NCBI GenBank assembly: GCA_020746995.1
Contig: JAGPXD010000001.1
Coordinates: 806,001 to 870,000, forward strand
Source of the DNA: Plectosphaerella cucumerina
Lineage: Eukaryota; Ascomycota; Sordariomycetes; Glomerellales; Plectosphaerellaceae
Direction of reading: 5' to 3'
Length of the DNA: 64,000 nucleotides
In this document: piece by piece, positions 55,281 through 64,000 of the stretch
Layout: every line of letters starts with the position of its first letter
How positions within the stretch are numbered: position 1 is the first letter of the stretch
Notes under the pieces: generated by a model
What the model was told of the DNA's origin: nothing
The model's database searches: none
Seen by the model: the letters and a program-made list of their open reading frames with translations, nothing else
Translations under genes and position numbers: made by a program

Positions 55281-55769
55281 TCAGAACAAGGCCAACGGGT
55301 TCACGGCATCTGCAGGTAGGGCCGTGGCAACGTCCCAATGCTCAACGATGCAGGTTCCCTTGAACCTGAAAATGTCCATGACGGCGGTGAGTGGCTGCCC
55401 CGGAATCTCCATCTTCGTATGAACCCAACCAGTGCCGTTGCTGAATGAGTGTCGCAAAATTGTGAAGTTGGCCACTTCGGAGATCGGCCCGATGTAGTCG
55501 ATTGCGTTCTGTCGGCCGCTGAGGGCGTACGGGTTGTGCTGGATGTATTCTTCCGCCATGGTTTGTTGGATCGCAGCCTTTGCGTCCTTTTTGATGTAGA
55601 ACTTTTGGAGGAAGTCTTCAAAAATCTTCTGCTGGATCCATGGAGGGGTAGGGTGGTTTGTCGAGCAAGTTGAGGGTTGAGGTGTTGTAGGATGGGCCAT
55701 GGCCAGGTGGTCGCTGAAGGAGGCTATGGCTGCCACAGCTACGGCAAGTGTAGGGACGCGCATTTTCAT
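55281..55769 (-). CDS. Secreted SnoaL-like (NTF2-fold) protein
   Basis: Single exon of 162 residues starting MKMRVPTLAVAVAAIASFSD, a signal peptide, with cleavage likely near AMAHP. The mature part reads as the small alpha+beta barrel of SnoaL-like/NTF2-like proteins: WIQQKIFEDFLQKFYIKKDA, IQQTMAEEYIQHNPYALSGR, AIDYIGPISE and an ending IFRFKGTCIVEHWDVATALP. The conserved YIQHNP and EHWDV segments are hallmarks of the SnoaL-like polyketide-cyclase-related group. The family contains aldol-type cyclases and isomerases, but many members have no known substrate. The frame is open upstream to 55871 without conserved sequence. It lies among accessory genes, so a role in small-molecule chemistry is possible. 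Confidence 0.8.
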   Translation of the reverse strand: MKMRVPTLAVAVAAIASFSDHLAMAHPTTPQPSTCSTNHPTPPWIQQKIFEDFLQKFYIKKDAKAAIQQTMAEEYIQHNPYALSGRQNAIDYIGPISEVANFTILRHSFSNGTGWVHTKMEIPGQPLTAVMDIFRFKGTCIVEHWDVATALPADAVNPLALF

Positions 55770-56759
55770 GAGTCTGAGTCTGAGATTCTCTCTGAGAGAT
55801 GCCTGTAACAGTGAATTGAGGACTGATTTTGGATGTGATGCCGGTGAGGGAGATCCCTTTGGATGCAGCAATGAAGGTCGGAGTACCTAGTGGGTGTTAT
55901 AGGGCCGAGTCTGACCCGAGCAACTCAACGGGATGAACCTATCCAATTTGTTTATGCTTCTTGGATTTGTTAAGGTAAGCAACGGGAGTATCAGCTATCG
56001 CAATTCTCTAAAGAAGATTCATAAGCTGTTTCGACGCATAAATCCGCAAACCTTCCGTGATTTGTTCTTGCTATGAGGAGAGACCACGCTATTCGCCGGT
56101 AAATACACCCAGATCAGTAAGCAGGTGGTAGTATTCGACTGTGCGGGCCACACTCGGCCGGTATCTGGGCCGCCGTAGTCTCCAGAAAGTCCGCAGAGGA
56201 GCTAGGATCGACTCGATCCATGGCCACAACCCTCCGGATGGACCCAGCAATCTCCGTCTCCGCGCTTCCCTGGATACCCTTGAAGTTGAGATTAAAGTCA
56301 TGAGTAGAAATTTTGTTCGTCACGGTTGAAGCTCCATCTAAATGTCCATTAGCCCTTCCGGCACCCTCGAAGATGTATGGGATGAGGTTTCCAGAGGCGG
56401 ATCTCAGGGTCATTACTGTCTTGTAATTTCATGCGATTGTCCGACTATCGAGTGGCGTGCTCGAGTCTTTAATCCAGCCGGCGCTGAAGATGCCCCGTTC
56501 TCGGTGGCTTTCCATCTCCAAGACGACCCGAATCCTGAAACCCTCCGGCACTTCTTTCACGATTTGTCAGTCGACTCAGCACTATCACCACACGGGCCAC
56601 TTCAGGTTCCAGAGCCACAGCATGAGAGCTATGGAAGCCTCAAATCATTTTTTGACCGAAGACTGGATAGTAAGTACACCGGTAGCGGCTTTACACTCAC
56701 TTCACCATCAACCTAGTCAGAGCATACACGTACAAGTATTCGGCAGGAGAAGCTGCATC
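55770..56759. other. Intergenic region with two overlapping orphan frames
   Basis: No gene can be assigned. Two ATG-started frames overlap on opposite strands: 56114-56413 minus (99 residues, includes GAGRANGHLDGASTV) and 56342-56716 plus (124 residues, includes CLVISCDCPTIEWRARVF). Neither has a recognisable domain. One may be a small orphan gene or a remnant. Confidence 0.3.
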
Positions 56760-57761
56760 ATGAGTCTTCTCATCTCCGCCGCAGCTCTGGGAGCACTCTC
56801 TTTAGTTCCTTCCCAAGTCCATGAACAATTCTTTCATCACCTGTACGTCCGGCCCATTGCTACGAAACATGGTGCCACTGTGTTCTTCGGTGTCACAGCG
56901 GCTCTCAGTCTTGTCCGGGAATTAAAGCGGACACTCAACGCGTTCGCTCTGAACAAGTGGCGCCTGGTAGCTCCCGGAAAGTGGCACTGGCCTTCCGAGA
57001 TTTCTGTTGTTACTGGAGGATGTGGGGGAATTGGAAAGGAGCTTGTCTTGAAGCTCCGTGCCCGCGGCGTCCGAGTCGCCATCTTGGATCTCTTGCCGCT
57101 CCCGGGCGACTTCGAAGACGATTCATCAATTTTATTCATCAAGACCGACATTACTTCACCGGAACAAGTTGCAGAAGCCGCCCAGACGATTCGCGACACT
57201 TTTGGCCACCCCTCGATCCTCATCAACAATGCTGGCCTCGGCGCCCCGCACTCGATCCTCGACACACCCCCGGGATATCTTTCCAAGATGTTCGGGGTCA
57301 ATGCTGTGGCCTTGTGGCTGATGACCCAGACCTTCCTTCCCGATATAATTTCGAAGAACAAAGGGTAAATCCTCAACCTGGGCAGCGTGACGGCGCACAT
57401 GGCTCTCCCATCTGCTGTAGACTACTGTGCTTCGAAGGCGGCAGCACTGACATTCCATGAGGGAGTCAACTCGGAGTTGAAGGTCAAATACAAAGCTGAC
57501 GGGGTCATCACAACGATCATCCAGCGTTCATGGGTTAGGACACCGATGTCTCCAGACAATGCAGATGAGATTGAGCACAAGCAGGGCAAGATGCTCAGGC
57601 CCGAGGCAGTCGCAGAAGCAGCTCTGGAATACATCTGGTCCTGTAAGGGCGGCCACGTTATCCTGCCCAATAGCCTAAGCTTCTTCAGCACGCTGAAGGG
57701 TTGGCCGAACTGGGCACAGGAGCTTATGCGGGACGCCATGGGGAGATCCAGCCTCCTCTAG
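56760..57761 (+). pseudogene. Short-chain dehydrogenase with an in-frame stop codon
   Basis: A retinol-dehydrogenase-like SDR. It starts MSLLISAAALGALSLVPSQV with a hydrophobic N-terminus, followed by EISVVTGGCGGIGKELVLKL (NADP site), ILFIKTDITSPEQVAEAAQT, SILINNAGLGAPHSIL and MFGVNAVALWLMTQTFLPDI. In the same frame a TAA at 57366-57368 interrupts the protein. The frame continues as ILNLGSVTAHMALPSAVDYC and ASKAA with the catalytic Ser and YxxxK, and ends at 57761 (about 333 codons in all). No plausible intron removes the stop: a GTAAAT donor there would need a ~20-base intron. A CAA (Gln) to TAA change would explain it and is the type of transition made by repeat-induced point mutation. Without the stop the gene looks intact, so loss is recent, or it is a sequence error or read through. 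Confidence 0.8.
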
Positions 57762-58205
57762 GGATTAAAGTCTAGAGAGTGCACTGGGCTGCGGGCGGCG
57801 GTTTACGAGCCTTGAAGGGGAAGCCCTACGGTGTGACGTGGGAGATATTTCAACACTACTTTGGGTCAGGAATCCGCCCTTTTCATTGTCAGAGTGGGGT
57901 CGGTGGTTTGGACCAGACGTGAGACCAGATATTCGTGATGATACCAAGATATGGAGGAGCACCATTACCAAGCAGACCCGCACATGCAATTCAGATTCCG
58001 ACTGACGAACCAAGAACGAAGCGCGGTTACCGAAACAATATTCGATGCCCGACAACCTTTATCTTCAGTCTTCACCAAGGCAAAACCCAAAAAGACCAGC
58101 CGCCTCCCTGTTTTGACATTGCCGCCGCTGCCAGCATTGGTAAGGTATTTCTTCACGCACTTTGAGCCCCGCCGCATCTTCCATCCAGCCACAGACATCA
58201 TCGAC
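57762..58205. other. Short intergenic region
   Basis: Four hundred bases. An in-frame ATG at 57951 would add 85 residues to the next gene, but the Rossmann motif of that gene sits at its own N-terminus, so the later ATG is preferred. Confidence 0.45.
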
Positions 58206-59237
58206 ATGGCGAGACAGAACGTCCTCGTCACCGGATCCAATGGCTATATCGGTGCCGCAGTGTGCAGGGCCTTCAACCGCGCTGGATGGCGTGTGTTCGG
58301 GCTTGTCCGTCGGCCCGAGGCAGCCATTGAAGTTTCCGCTGTGGAGGTGACACCCATACTGGGCGACTTGGACTTGGACGTTGTCTCAACTTTCGGCAAA
58401 TACACCGATACCGTCGATGTCATTGTCAGCGCCACAGAGGTGCTTCCCGGATACGCTGAGCACTACGAAAAGGCCATGACCTTGATTCGTGCTCTAACGA
58501 AGAAGAGCAACGACAACGGTGTCCGGCCCCTAGTTCTCTGGACGTCTGGGTGCAAAGACTATGGCATCACCGACGTGGATGGCGCGCAAGGTCTCGCGCC
58601 ACACACCGAAGACTCGCCAGTTGCACCTTGGCTGGATTTCCTCGTCCCACGCGCCACTAGCTGCATGAGAGTCTTCGACAACACGGACACCTTCGACGCC
58701 GCTCTTCTGCGCCCTACCAACGTGTACGGTCTCGGAAGCAGCCACTACGCTCGGTGGTTCGAGACAGCTGCTGAGGTCAAGAAGACCGGACAGAAGCTTG
58801 CCCTCACGGTCGATTCCAAGACTATTGTTCATGGGATGCACGTCGACGACTGTGGCGAAGCGTACGTCGCCCTTGCTGAGCATCCTGACCGGGGCAAGGT
58901 CGGCGGGCAGGCCTTCAACATCTCAGCTCATTCGTTCGAGACCACTGGGCAAGTCTGGGCTGCACTTCAGCACGTGTATGGGATCGACGGACAGGTCGAG
59001 TTCGTGCAGCCAGAAGATGCCAAAGAGCAGACGCCGCAGACGCTGGCATGGATTTTCGGGTACAGTCAGTGGGTGAGCAGCGAGAAGATTCGAGACTTGA
59101 CCGGTTGGTCCGACAAAAGGATGTTGTTCGGCGAGGGTATTTCAGTCTATCGCAGGGCTTATGAGACTTGGGCGGCAACTCCGGAAGCGGGTGCGGTCAG
59201 ACAGGCGGAGATGGTCAAGCAGGTCCTTAACAAGTAA
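58206..59237 (+). CDS. NAD(P)-dependent epimerase/dehydratase-like protein (extended SDR)
   Basis: Single exon of 343 residues starting MARQNVLVTGSNGYIGAAVC, so the GxxGxxG nucleotide-binding loop is right at the N-terminus as usual. Later family-type segments are VFGLVRRPEAA (cofactor-binding Arg), VDVIVSATEVLPGYAEHYEK, LVLWTSGCKDYGITD (active-site region with Ser and Tyr), AALLRPTNVYGLGSSHYARW and IVHGMHVDDCGEAYVALAEH. The C-terminal part has AFNISAHSFETTGQVW and WSDKRMLFGEGISVYR. The sequence resembles fungal and plant atypical SDRs acting on sugars or small aromatic/terpenoid ketones; the substrate is unknown. It follows the disrupted SDR gene on the same strand with a 444-bp gap. Confidence 0.88.
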   Translation: MARQNVLVTGSNGYIGAAVCRAFNRAGWRVFGLVRRPEAAIEVSAVEVTPILGDLDLDVVSTFGKYTDTVDVIVSATEVLPGYAEHYEKAMTLIRALTKKSNDNGVRPLVLWTSGCKDYGITDVDGAQGLAPHTEDSPVAPWLDFLVPRATSCMRVFDNTDTFDAALLRPTNVYGLGSSHYARWFETAAEVKKTGQKLALTVDSKTIVHGMHVDDCGEAYVALAEHPDRGKVGGQAFNISAHSFETTGQVWAALQHVYGIDGQVEFVQPEDAKEQTPQTLAWIFGYSQWVSSEKIRDLTGWSDKRMLFGEGISVYRRAYETWAATPEAGAVRQAEMVKQVLNK

Positions 59238-59442
59238 AACAAGTAAAACAAGAACGGAACATAGGTAGACATTGGCACTGGTGTTGCTATGCCTAGGGGG
59301 TGGGGCAGGTTGTAAATTCAAGTTGGACTCCCAGTCTCATTGTCGGTGTGGAGTCAAGAAAGACATCGATGTCCTCTGTCCATTTTAAACATTAAATCTA
59401 CCTGACCTAGCTAGGTAGGCTAAACAACATGCCTGACCCGTG

Positions 59443-60459
59443 TCATGCCAGAATGAGAGCTGCCACCAGAGTGACAAACAGCCCACTAAACCCGAGGAAG
59501 AATCGAGCCGCAGACCCCTCGATATCTTCTGTATCAACCCGCATGCAGAGAAGGCTCACCGCCTCTTGTCCAACATCAGACGCATTCGTCTTGACCATAA
59601 TGACCTGCAGCGCGCGCGACTCGTTCCTGAAGACACGTCCACCGTCCTCAGCCCCGGGATCGAAGATGCTCGTGGTGCTGAACGAGATCAGATCGCCGCT
59701 CTTGTACTGCCACCTGTTCACCGCCGTCGCATTACTCGCCGCGTTCAAGTCTCCCACGCCACGCAGTATGGCGCTAGTCTTCCTCTCATCAACACTGTAA
59801 CCGAATGAATTGGCGCATGCGGGCAATCTTGCCCAAGTTGTGTCGGGGTGCTCGCAGGTCCCGTTGACCAGGATCTCCTGCTGGAGGATGGCGGAGATGC
59901 AGGCAGAGCCGAGAGCCGGCGTGCAGTCGGTGCTGTCGGCGTCGTCGTCACCGAAAGCGTTGGTAACGTTTTTCGCCAGGCCGGAATAAGTGTACTCGGT
60001 TGCGATGCAGAAAGGGCCAGTGTCATTGATTTGCGACGACACGTTTCCGCCAGAGGGCCAGTTGAAGTCATACGTCGTGATGACCATGTGCGGGATCGTA
60101 TCGGGCTTGTCGGCCAGCCTTGCATGTGGCACGGCGAACTCGCTCACGTTGACGCCTTGAACAAGTCAGTGCATCTGTGATGGGAAGTCGGCACATGGGT
60201 ACTTACGCCAGTTCCACTCGACATTCACGAGATCAGAGTCAACCTCAGACACTGGGTCCCTGTCAAACGGGTTGAACTTGACGGATCGTGTCAGATTCGG
60301 CTGGATCCGGGCCTGTTCTAGGAGTTCCAACGATTGATCATCGACTGGCAGCAACTTTTTGGGAGAGCCAACGCCAAACCAGCCCCTGTCTATCTCCTTG
60401 GCTTCTTGCGCCGCTGCCGTGGCAGCCAGGAGAAGAATGGTGGTGTAGATGGAGAACAT
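59443..60459 (-). CDS. Secreted, probably GPI-anchored protein of unknown function (copy 2)
   Basis: Minus-strand exons 60459-60207 and 60155-59443 give 321 residues. The N-terminus MFSIYTTILLLAATAAAQEA is a signal peptide. The ectodomain has several N-glycosylation sequons (NLT, NVS, NDT, NGT, NAT, NES, NAS) and the cysteine motif CTPALGSACISAILQQEIL followed by GTCEHP, then LPACANSFGYSVDERKTSAI. It ends ARFFLGFSGLFVTLVAALIL, a hydrophobic GPI-addition or membrane tail. The layout and the C..LG..C spacing resemble the protein at 46377-47439. I do not recognise a named family. The intron acceptor is AAG (CTGAC branch, then TTCAAG). Confidence 0.78.
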
Positions 60460-61156
60460 GGCGACAAAATAATCCGGTGAGACTCTGACTTACATGAAGC
60501 CATCGTGGACGACGGGAGTCTTGCCATGCTCAACTTATATCGAACCCAGACATCGTGAAGACGTCACTGGAAAAATGCATCTTGAGGTACTACGTCATGC
60601 TCGAATCGATGCAAGCGCGCAACATGCACTGCAATCCTTCGAGGGGCTACAGCGAATAGCGCGGCTGTCAGCAATGATATTTCCCTGGTTCGGCTACCAA
60701 CCCCTGCACATGGCCTCGGAATCCGACACGAATTGGGAATGAAGCTGCATGGGTCTTCCGCTCTGGGAACCACCAAGCTCATTGAAGCTTTTCGGGCCCC
60801 TGGGTCATCCGGGGTAAGTCCCGCCCCTGGCCGTCGAGTTTGAGGAATGGCAGTGTGACCGGGCGTACCTGGCTGGTCAAGGCGAGCAAAGATCGGCCCA
60901 TTTGGCGGACATCGACCTCTGCGAGGAAGCTGAAGTGTCATGTCTCCGAAAGAACCGCCGAAGGATTCCCGGACAGAGTCTAGAACGTGAGCCGAGCTTG
61001 ATCAGACAAACTTGCCTTGACCTGCCCGTGCATACATGGGCGGCTGAATCAACAGACATGACAACAATATCTTGACTCAACCACTCGCTCAACGACAGAG
61101 AGGGAAAAGGGGATCGCATCTTGTCGGCCTGACCGCCAAAAACAAAACAAAAGAAA
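60460..61156. other. Intergenic region
   Basis: Promoter of the minus-strand secreted-protein gene, then gene-free sequence to the tRNA. Confidence 0.45.
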
Positions 61157-61228
61157 TGGACAATGCGCGAATCGAACGCGCGACCTTCAGCATGCTAAGC
61201 AGACGTTATACCACTAAACCAATCGCCC
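61157..61228 (-). tRNA. tRNA-Ala (anticodon AGC)
   Basis: Read on the minus strand, acceptor arms GGGCGAT and ATTGTCC pair with two G-T wobbles, discriminator A. The D arm is GTTTAGTGGTATAAC. The anticodon arm TCTGC-TTAGCAT-GCTGA has anticodon AGC with one T-T mismatch in the stem. The T arm is GCGCG-TTCGATT-CGCGC. There is no intron. The mismatch and wobbles suggest some decay, but the fold is complete. Confidence 0.85.
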
Positions 61229-61379
61229 ATTGATGAAGATCTCTCTCGGGACAGGCCTCACAGAGTGTGACCGTGCTGATGAACAATGGTGTAGAATTTA
61301 CAGGAGAAAGGTTGTAATTATCAGGTCAATGAAAAGGCTCGGTCTAAATACTAAAGAAAAGAAAGAAAGCTACCAGTCT

Positions 61380-62402
61380 TCATACCGAGGTGTCAACCCG
61401 AACCATACACGACCCAATCCCCTGGATCTTGGTCCACTGCTCATGCGCCTCCCTGACGTTCTCCAGGTCCCAGATCTTCTTGATAGGAACCTCGATCTTA
61501 CGCTGAACAAGCAGGTTCAGTAGCTCTTCCACATCGGACATGAAACTGCTGCGGTCCCGGTCGATGTAGTAGAAGCTCGTGCTCCTCTTGGTCCACATGC
61601 ACCCATTCTTGGCGAAAAGCTTGATCATACCCGGCAGCTGGGACCGCGGCTTGCCGGTATCGCCCTGGACGAGGTTGAGATTGGCTCCAAAGCCAACGAG
61701 GCGGCTCTGCTCGTCGCGGACGAGGATGTTCCACGATTCGTCCCAGCTCTCGAAGCCAAGGGCGTCGTAGACGACGTGAGCACCACCACGGGACTCCATC
61801 TCGGCCATCCACTGCTTGTCGGTGTACTTGAACGGTGTGGCGCCCTGGAGACGAATGGCTTCGTGATTACGCTCGGATGCGGTGCCGAAGACTTCGGCGC
61901 CTTCGAGGAGGCAGAGAGTCATGATGGCGTAACCGACGGCGCCGCTCATGCTGTGGACGAAGACGCGCTTGCCCTTGCCGACGAGATCGGTGGCGTGATG
62001 CACCAGGCCGTAGGCGGTGTTCCAGTCGAGAATCAGTCCGAGGGCCTCGCGCATGTCGACGCTCTCGGGGACGGCAATCAGGTACTTCTCGGCGATGTTG
62101 ATCTTGGTGGCCTCCGACTCATAGACGGAGACGGCAGTGACGAGGTCGCCGGGCTTGAACCTGCCGCTGCGCTCGCCATTTGAAGCGACGCGGCCGATGA
62201 AGCAGTAGCCGGGGTTCAGGGGGGCGGCCCTTTGTAGGGGGTAGACGCCGAGTCGCATGTTGACATCTGCCGCGGAGAAGCCCGAGTAGATGACGTTGAC
62301 CTGGGTCTCGCCTTTGCTTGGTGGCGGGAGCTTATCGTCGACGACTTGGACGTTTGATGCGTCGCCATGGGCTGAGATGAGGACTCTGCGAATGGTGGAC
62401 AT
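61380..62402 (-). CDS. Zinc-free MDR reductase (quinone oxidoreductase / VAT-1-like)
   Basis: Medium-chain dehydrogenase/reductase, 340 residues, single exon. The N-terminal GroES-like domain has VNVIYSGFSAADVNMRLGVY, APLNPGYCFIGRVASNG and GRFKPGDLVTAVSVYE, without the cysteine and histidine zinc ligands of alcohol dehydrogenases. The Rossmann part has ALGLILDWNTAYGLVHHATD and RVFVHSMSGAVGYAIMTLCL, followed by LEGAEVFGTASERNHEAIRL. HVVYDALGFESWDESWNIL and the C-terminal KIWDLENVREAHEQ are also family-typical. It probably reduces quinones or enones with NADPH; the true substrate is unknown. The stop lies 151 bp from the tRNA-Ala gene. Confidence 0.9.
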   Translation of the reverse strand: MSTIRRVLISAHGDASNVQVVDDKLPPPSKGETQVNVIYSGFSAADVNMRLGVYPLQRAAPLNPGYCFIGRVASNGERSGRFKPGDLVTAVSVYESEATKINIAEKYLIAVPESVDMREALGLILDWNTAYGLVHHATDLVGKGKRVFVHSMSGAVGYAIMTLCLLEGAEVFGTASERNHEAIRLQGATPFKYTDKQWMAEMESRGGAHVVYDALGFESWDESWNILVRDEQSRLVGFGANLNLVQGDTGKPRSQLPGMIKLFAKNGCMWTKRSTSFYYIDRDRSSFMSDVEELLNLLVQRKIEVPIKKIWDLENVREAHEQWTKIQGIGSCMVRVDTSV

Positions 62403-64000
62403 GGTGAAAGTTGGATGGATGGAGGTGGTGAAGGTGCGGGTTTGAAGTGTGGTTCGGTGCTAAAAGTGTCTGAGGAAGATGTGCGATGAATCGTTGGATG
62501 GTAGAGTATGATGAAAATAATAGTGAGACTTGATTGAAAAATCCGAAGAACATCTTGACTCTTATACACGAAAGACATGTCGTTCAGACTCTCAAATGAT
62601 GGCTTGCTTCGCCATGGAGGGATGTCGATCAGCTGCGGTTTGCACCCCCTTCTCGCGACTTTCGGGGCTATACTGCGCCTCTGCAGCCTGAAATGTTCGC
62701 AGCTGGCCCCTGAGAGGCTACTGAAAATGAGGGCGAGTCGGGACTTTGGGGGCTGAACCAGGGGTCTTCGCCCCAGCGGCTCCAAGCATCGCGAGTGTCC
62801 GACGGTCGCATACCTCCTGCTCGTACGTACGCGTACTCGTACCGCTGGAAGGGCGAAAAGCCCCCGTCCTTTAAAACCCCCCCACTTAATCGTATCAAGC
62901 TGTCGGAACCTTACATTGCAAGGCTGGTCGAGAAGAGCTTACGGGGCTGAAGCTTTGGAGTTTAGCAGGCGGATAATGTTACCTGTACCTGTACCACCAG
63001 AGGAAGACGAGCGGCCTATTCTTGCGGACAATGTTTGGCCACTTGGGCCATCGTACATTGACATCTCCCGAGTTACCCCCAATCGAGTCGTGGTGTCTTA
63101 TCGTGAACTGTATCCAAGTACCTAGGTAGCTGCAATTTGATGTGCAGAACCCTCCGTGAACTCTGTTTGACAGCAAACATCCAGCACTGAGGTGTGCTTG
63201 TCATCGCGCCGAGAGGTGAAGGGGGGGTCAGGATGCCCACTGCTCTCGCGTCTTCCCAAAGCGCGAGCCTCGTGGAAGCAAGTAGACCCCCTTCGCGCCC
63301 CGAGAAGATCCCCAAACTACCTAGATGCTTACCATCTTCGGCCGAGTTTCGGCTCATCGTCCAATGACACATGAATGCTTGCCGTCTCTTGCTCGGCCTC
63401 TGAAAGTACATGTATCCATGCGCTCGCATCTTTCGTCCAGACAGGCGAGTGCTCTGGATTGCAGTTGCACCGTGTGAATAGGGCAACCCCCCGTAGCGAC
63501 CACCATGACCACCGTGCCTCATTCCGATCTCAAACGAAACAACAACTTGAACCACGAGCGAAGATATCGCAGTTCGTCATTCTTTCTCATGGCTTCCGAC
63601 TCACCCCTTTAACTTCCTCTGGCCACCGCCCTCCACTTTCCTTCCTCATCCGCAAGACGCCGCTTATTCGGCACCCATCGTTTAAGCATGAGCCATCGGA
63701 AAAGTCAAGAGCCCTGGAGATATTGCGACCAAGGTCCACTATTTAACAGAGACACATCACCCGGGCCACTCATACCGTGCCGAGCGCGTGCCCGACAAGC
63801 CCGGGAGTCCGGTTAAACAGCAGCCCCGGTCGGCTGGGAAATGTCCTGAATCCTGACGGGACTTGGCAATTAGAAATGACGCGTTGCCGAGGTCGCATTG
63901 CAGGTAAATCGTACAGCGTACTCCTCGTACTTAGCCCTTGTCGCCGCTGAGGGGTCATGGGTTGTTGAATAGCCATGTTGCGATACGCGCATAAGAGGTT
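62403..64000. other. Terminal intergenic region
   Basis: Promoter and leader of the MDR gene and 1.4 kb without a supported gene. Short frames on both strands (for example 63073-63555 minus) have no domains and no strong codon bias. Confidence 0.45.

Noticed and set aside
57366..57390. Mini-intron removing the TAA in the SDR at 57 kb
   Set aside because: A GTAAAT donor and a nearby CAG exist, but the intron would be only about 20 bases, too short for splicing.
57951..58205. 85-residue N-terminal extension of the epimerase-like protein
   Set aside because: The GxxGxxG motif normally starts within ten residues of the N-terminus, as it does from the ATG at 58206.
42262..62402. Complete biosynthetic gene cluster, CRISPR array or prophage
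   Set aside because: No backbone synthase, no spaced direct repeats of CRISPR type, and eukaryotic gene structure throughout.

Overview
The window is nuclear DNA of a filamentous ascomycete, most likely a Sordariomycete. The evidence is short introns (about 50-180 bp) with GT-AG ends and CTAAC/CTGAC branch sites, strong preference for C-ending codons, CT-rich leaders before start codons, a HET-domain gene, a family 9 pectate lyase, fungal tRNA genes with an occasional intron, and proteins typical of that group (358-residue G-protein beta subunit, phosducin-like protein, Ste50-type adaptor). A plant-associated genus such as Colletotrichum or Verticillium would fit, but the genus is inference.

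Left part (1-40 kb), mostly conserved housekeeping and signalling genes with long intergenic spaces: G-protein beta subunit (3.3-4.7 kb), a phosducin-like protein that is the expected partner or chaperone of that subunit (8.7-9.6 kb), an unrecognised single-span acidic protein (11.5-13.4 kb), a secreted tyrosinase (15.2-16.5 kb), a HET/ankyrin protein (16.9-18.7 kb), acetoacetyl-CoA synthetase (18.8-21.1 kb, minus), serine palmitoyltransferase subunit 2 (23.7-25.6 kb), a divergent betaine aldehyde dehydrogenase / choline oxidase pair (26.1-31.5 kb), a Ste50-like MAPK adaptor (33.8-35.4 kb), tRNA-Thr(AGT), a Taf14-like YEATS protein (36.9-38.3 kb, minus) and RanBP1 (39.2-40.1 kb, minus).

Right part (41-63 kb), more accessory: a short-chain dehydrogenase broken by two frameshifts, a PL9 pectate lyase, an acid-ceramidase/NAAA-like hydrolase, a secreted GPI-anchor-type protein, tRNA-Thr(CGT) with an intron, a flavocytochrome b2-type oxidase, a LaeA-like methyltransferase, a multispan membrane protein, a secreted SnoaL-like protein, a second short-chain dehydrogenase with an in-frame stop, an NAD-dependent epimerase-like protein, a second secreted GPI-anchor-type protein, tRNA-Ala(AGC) and a zinc-free MDR reductase. 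No polyketide, peptide or terpene backbone enzyme is present, so this is not a complete biosynthetic cluster.

The most unusual signal is a pair of introns in unrelated genes. Intron 1 of the tyrosinase (15488-15669, plus) and intron 3 of the multispan membrane protein (53963-54125, minus) are homologous over almost their whole length in transcript orientation, share a long hairpin, and end close to the splice sites. They look like two copies of an introner-like element, an intron that spreads as a mobile unit.
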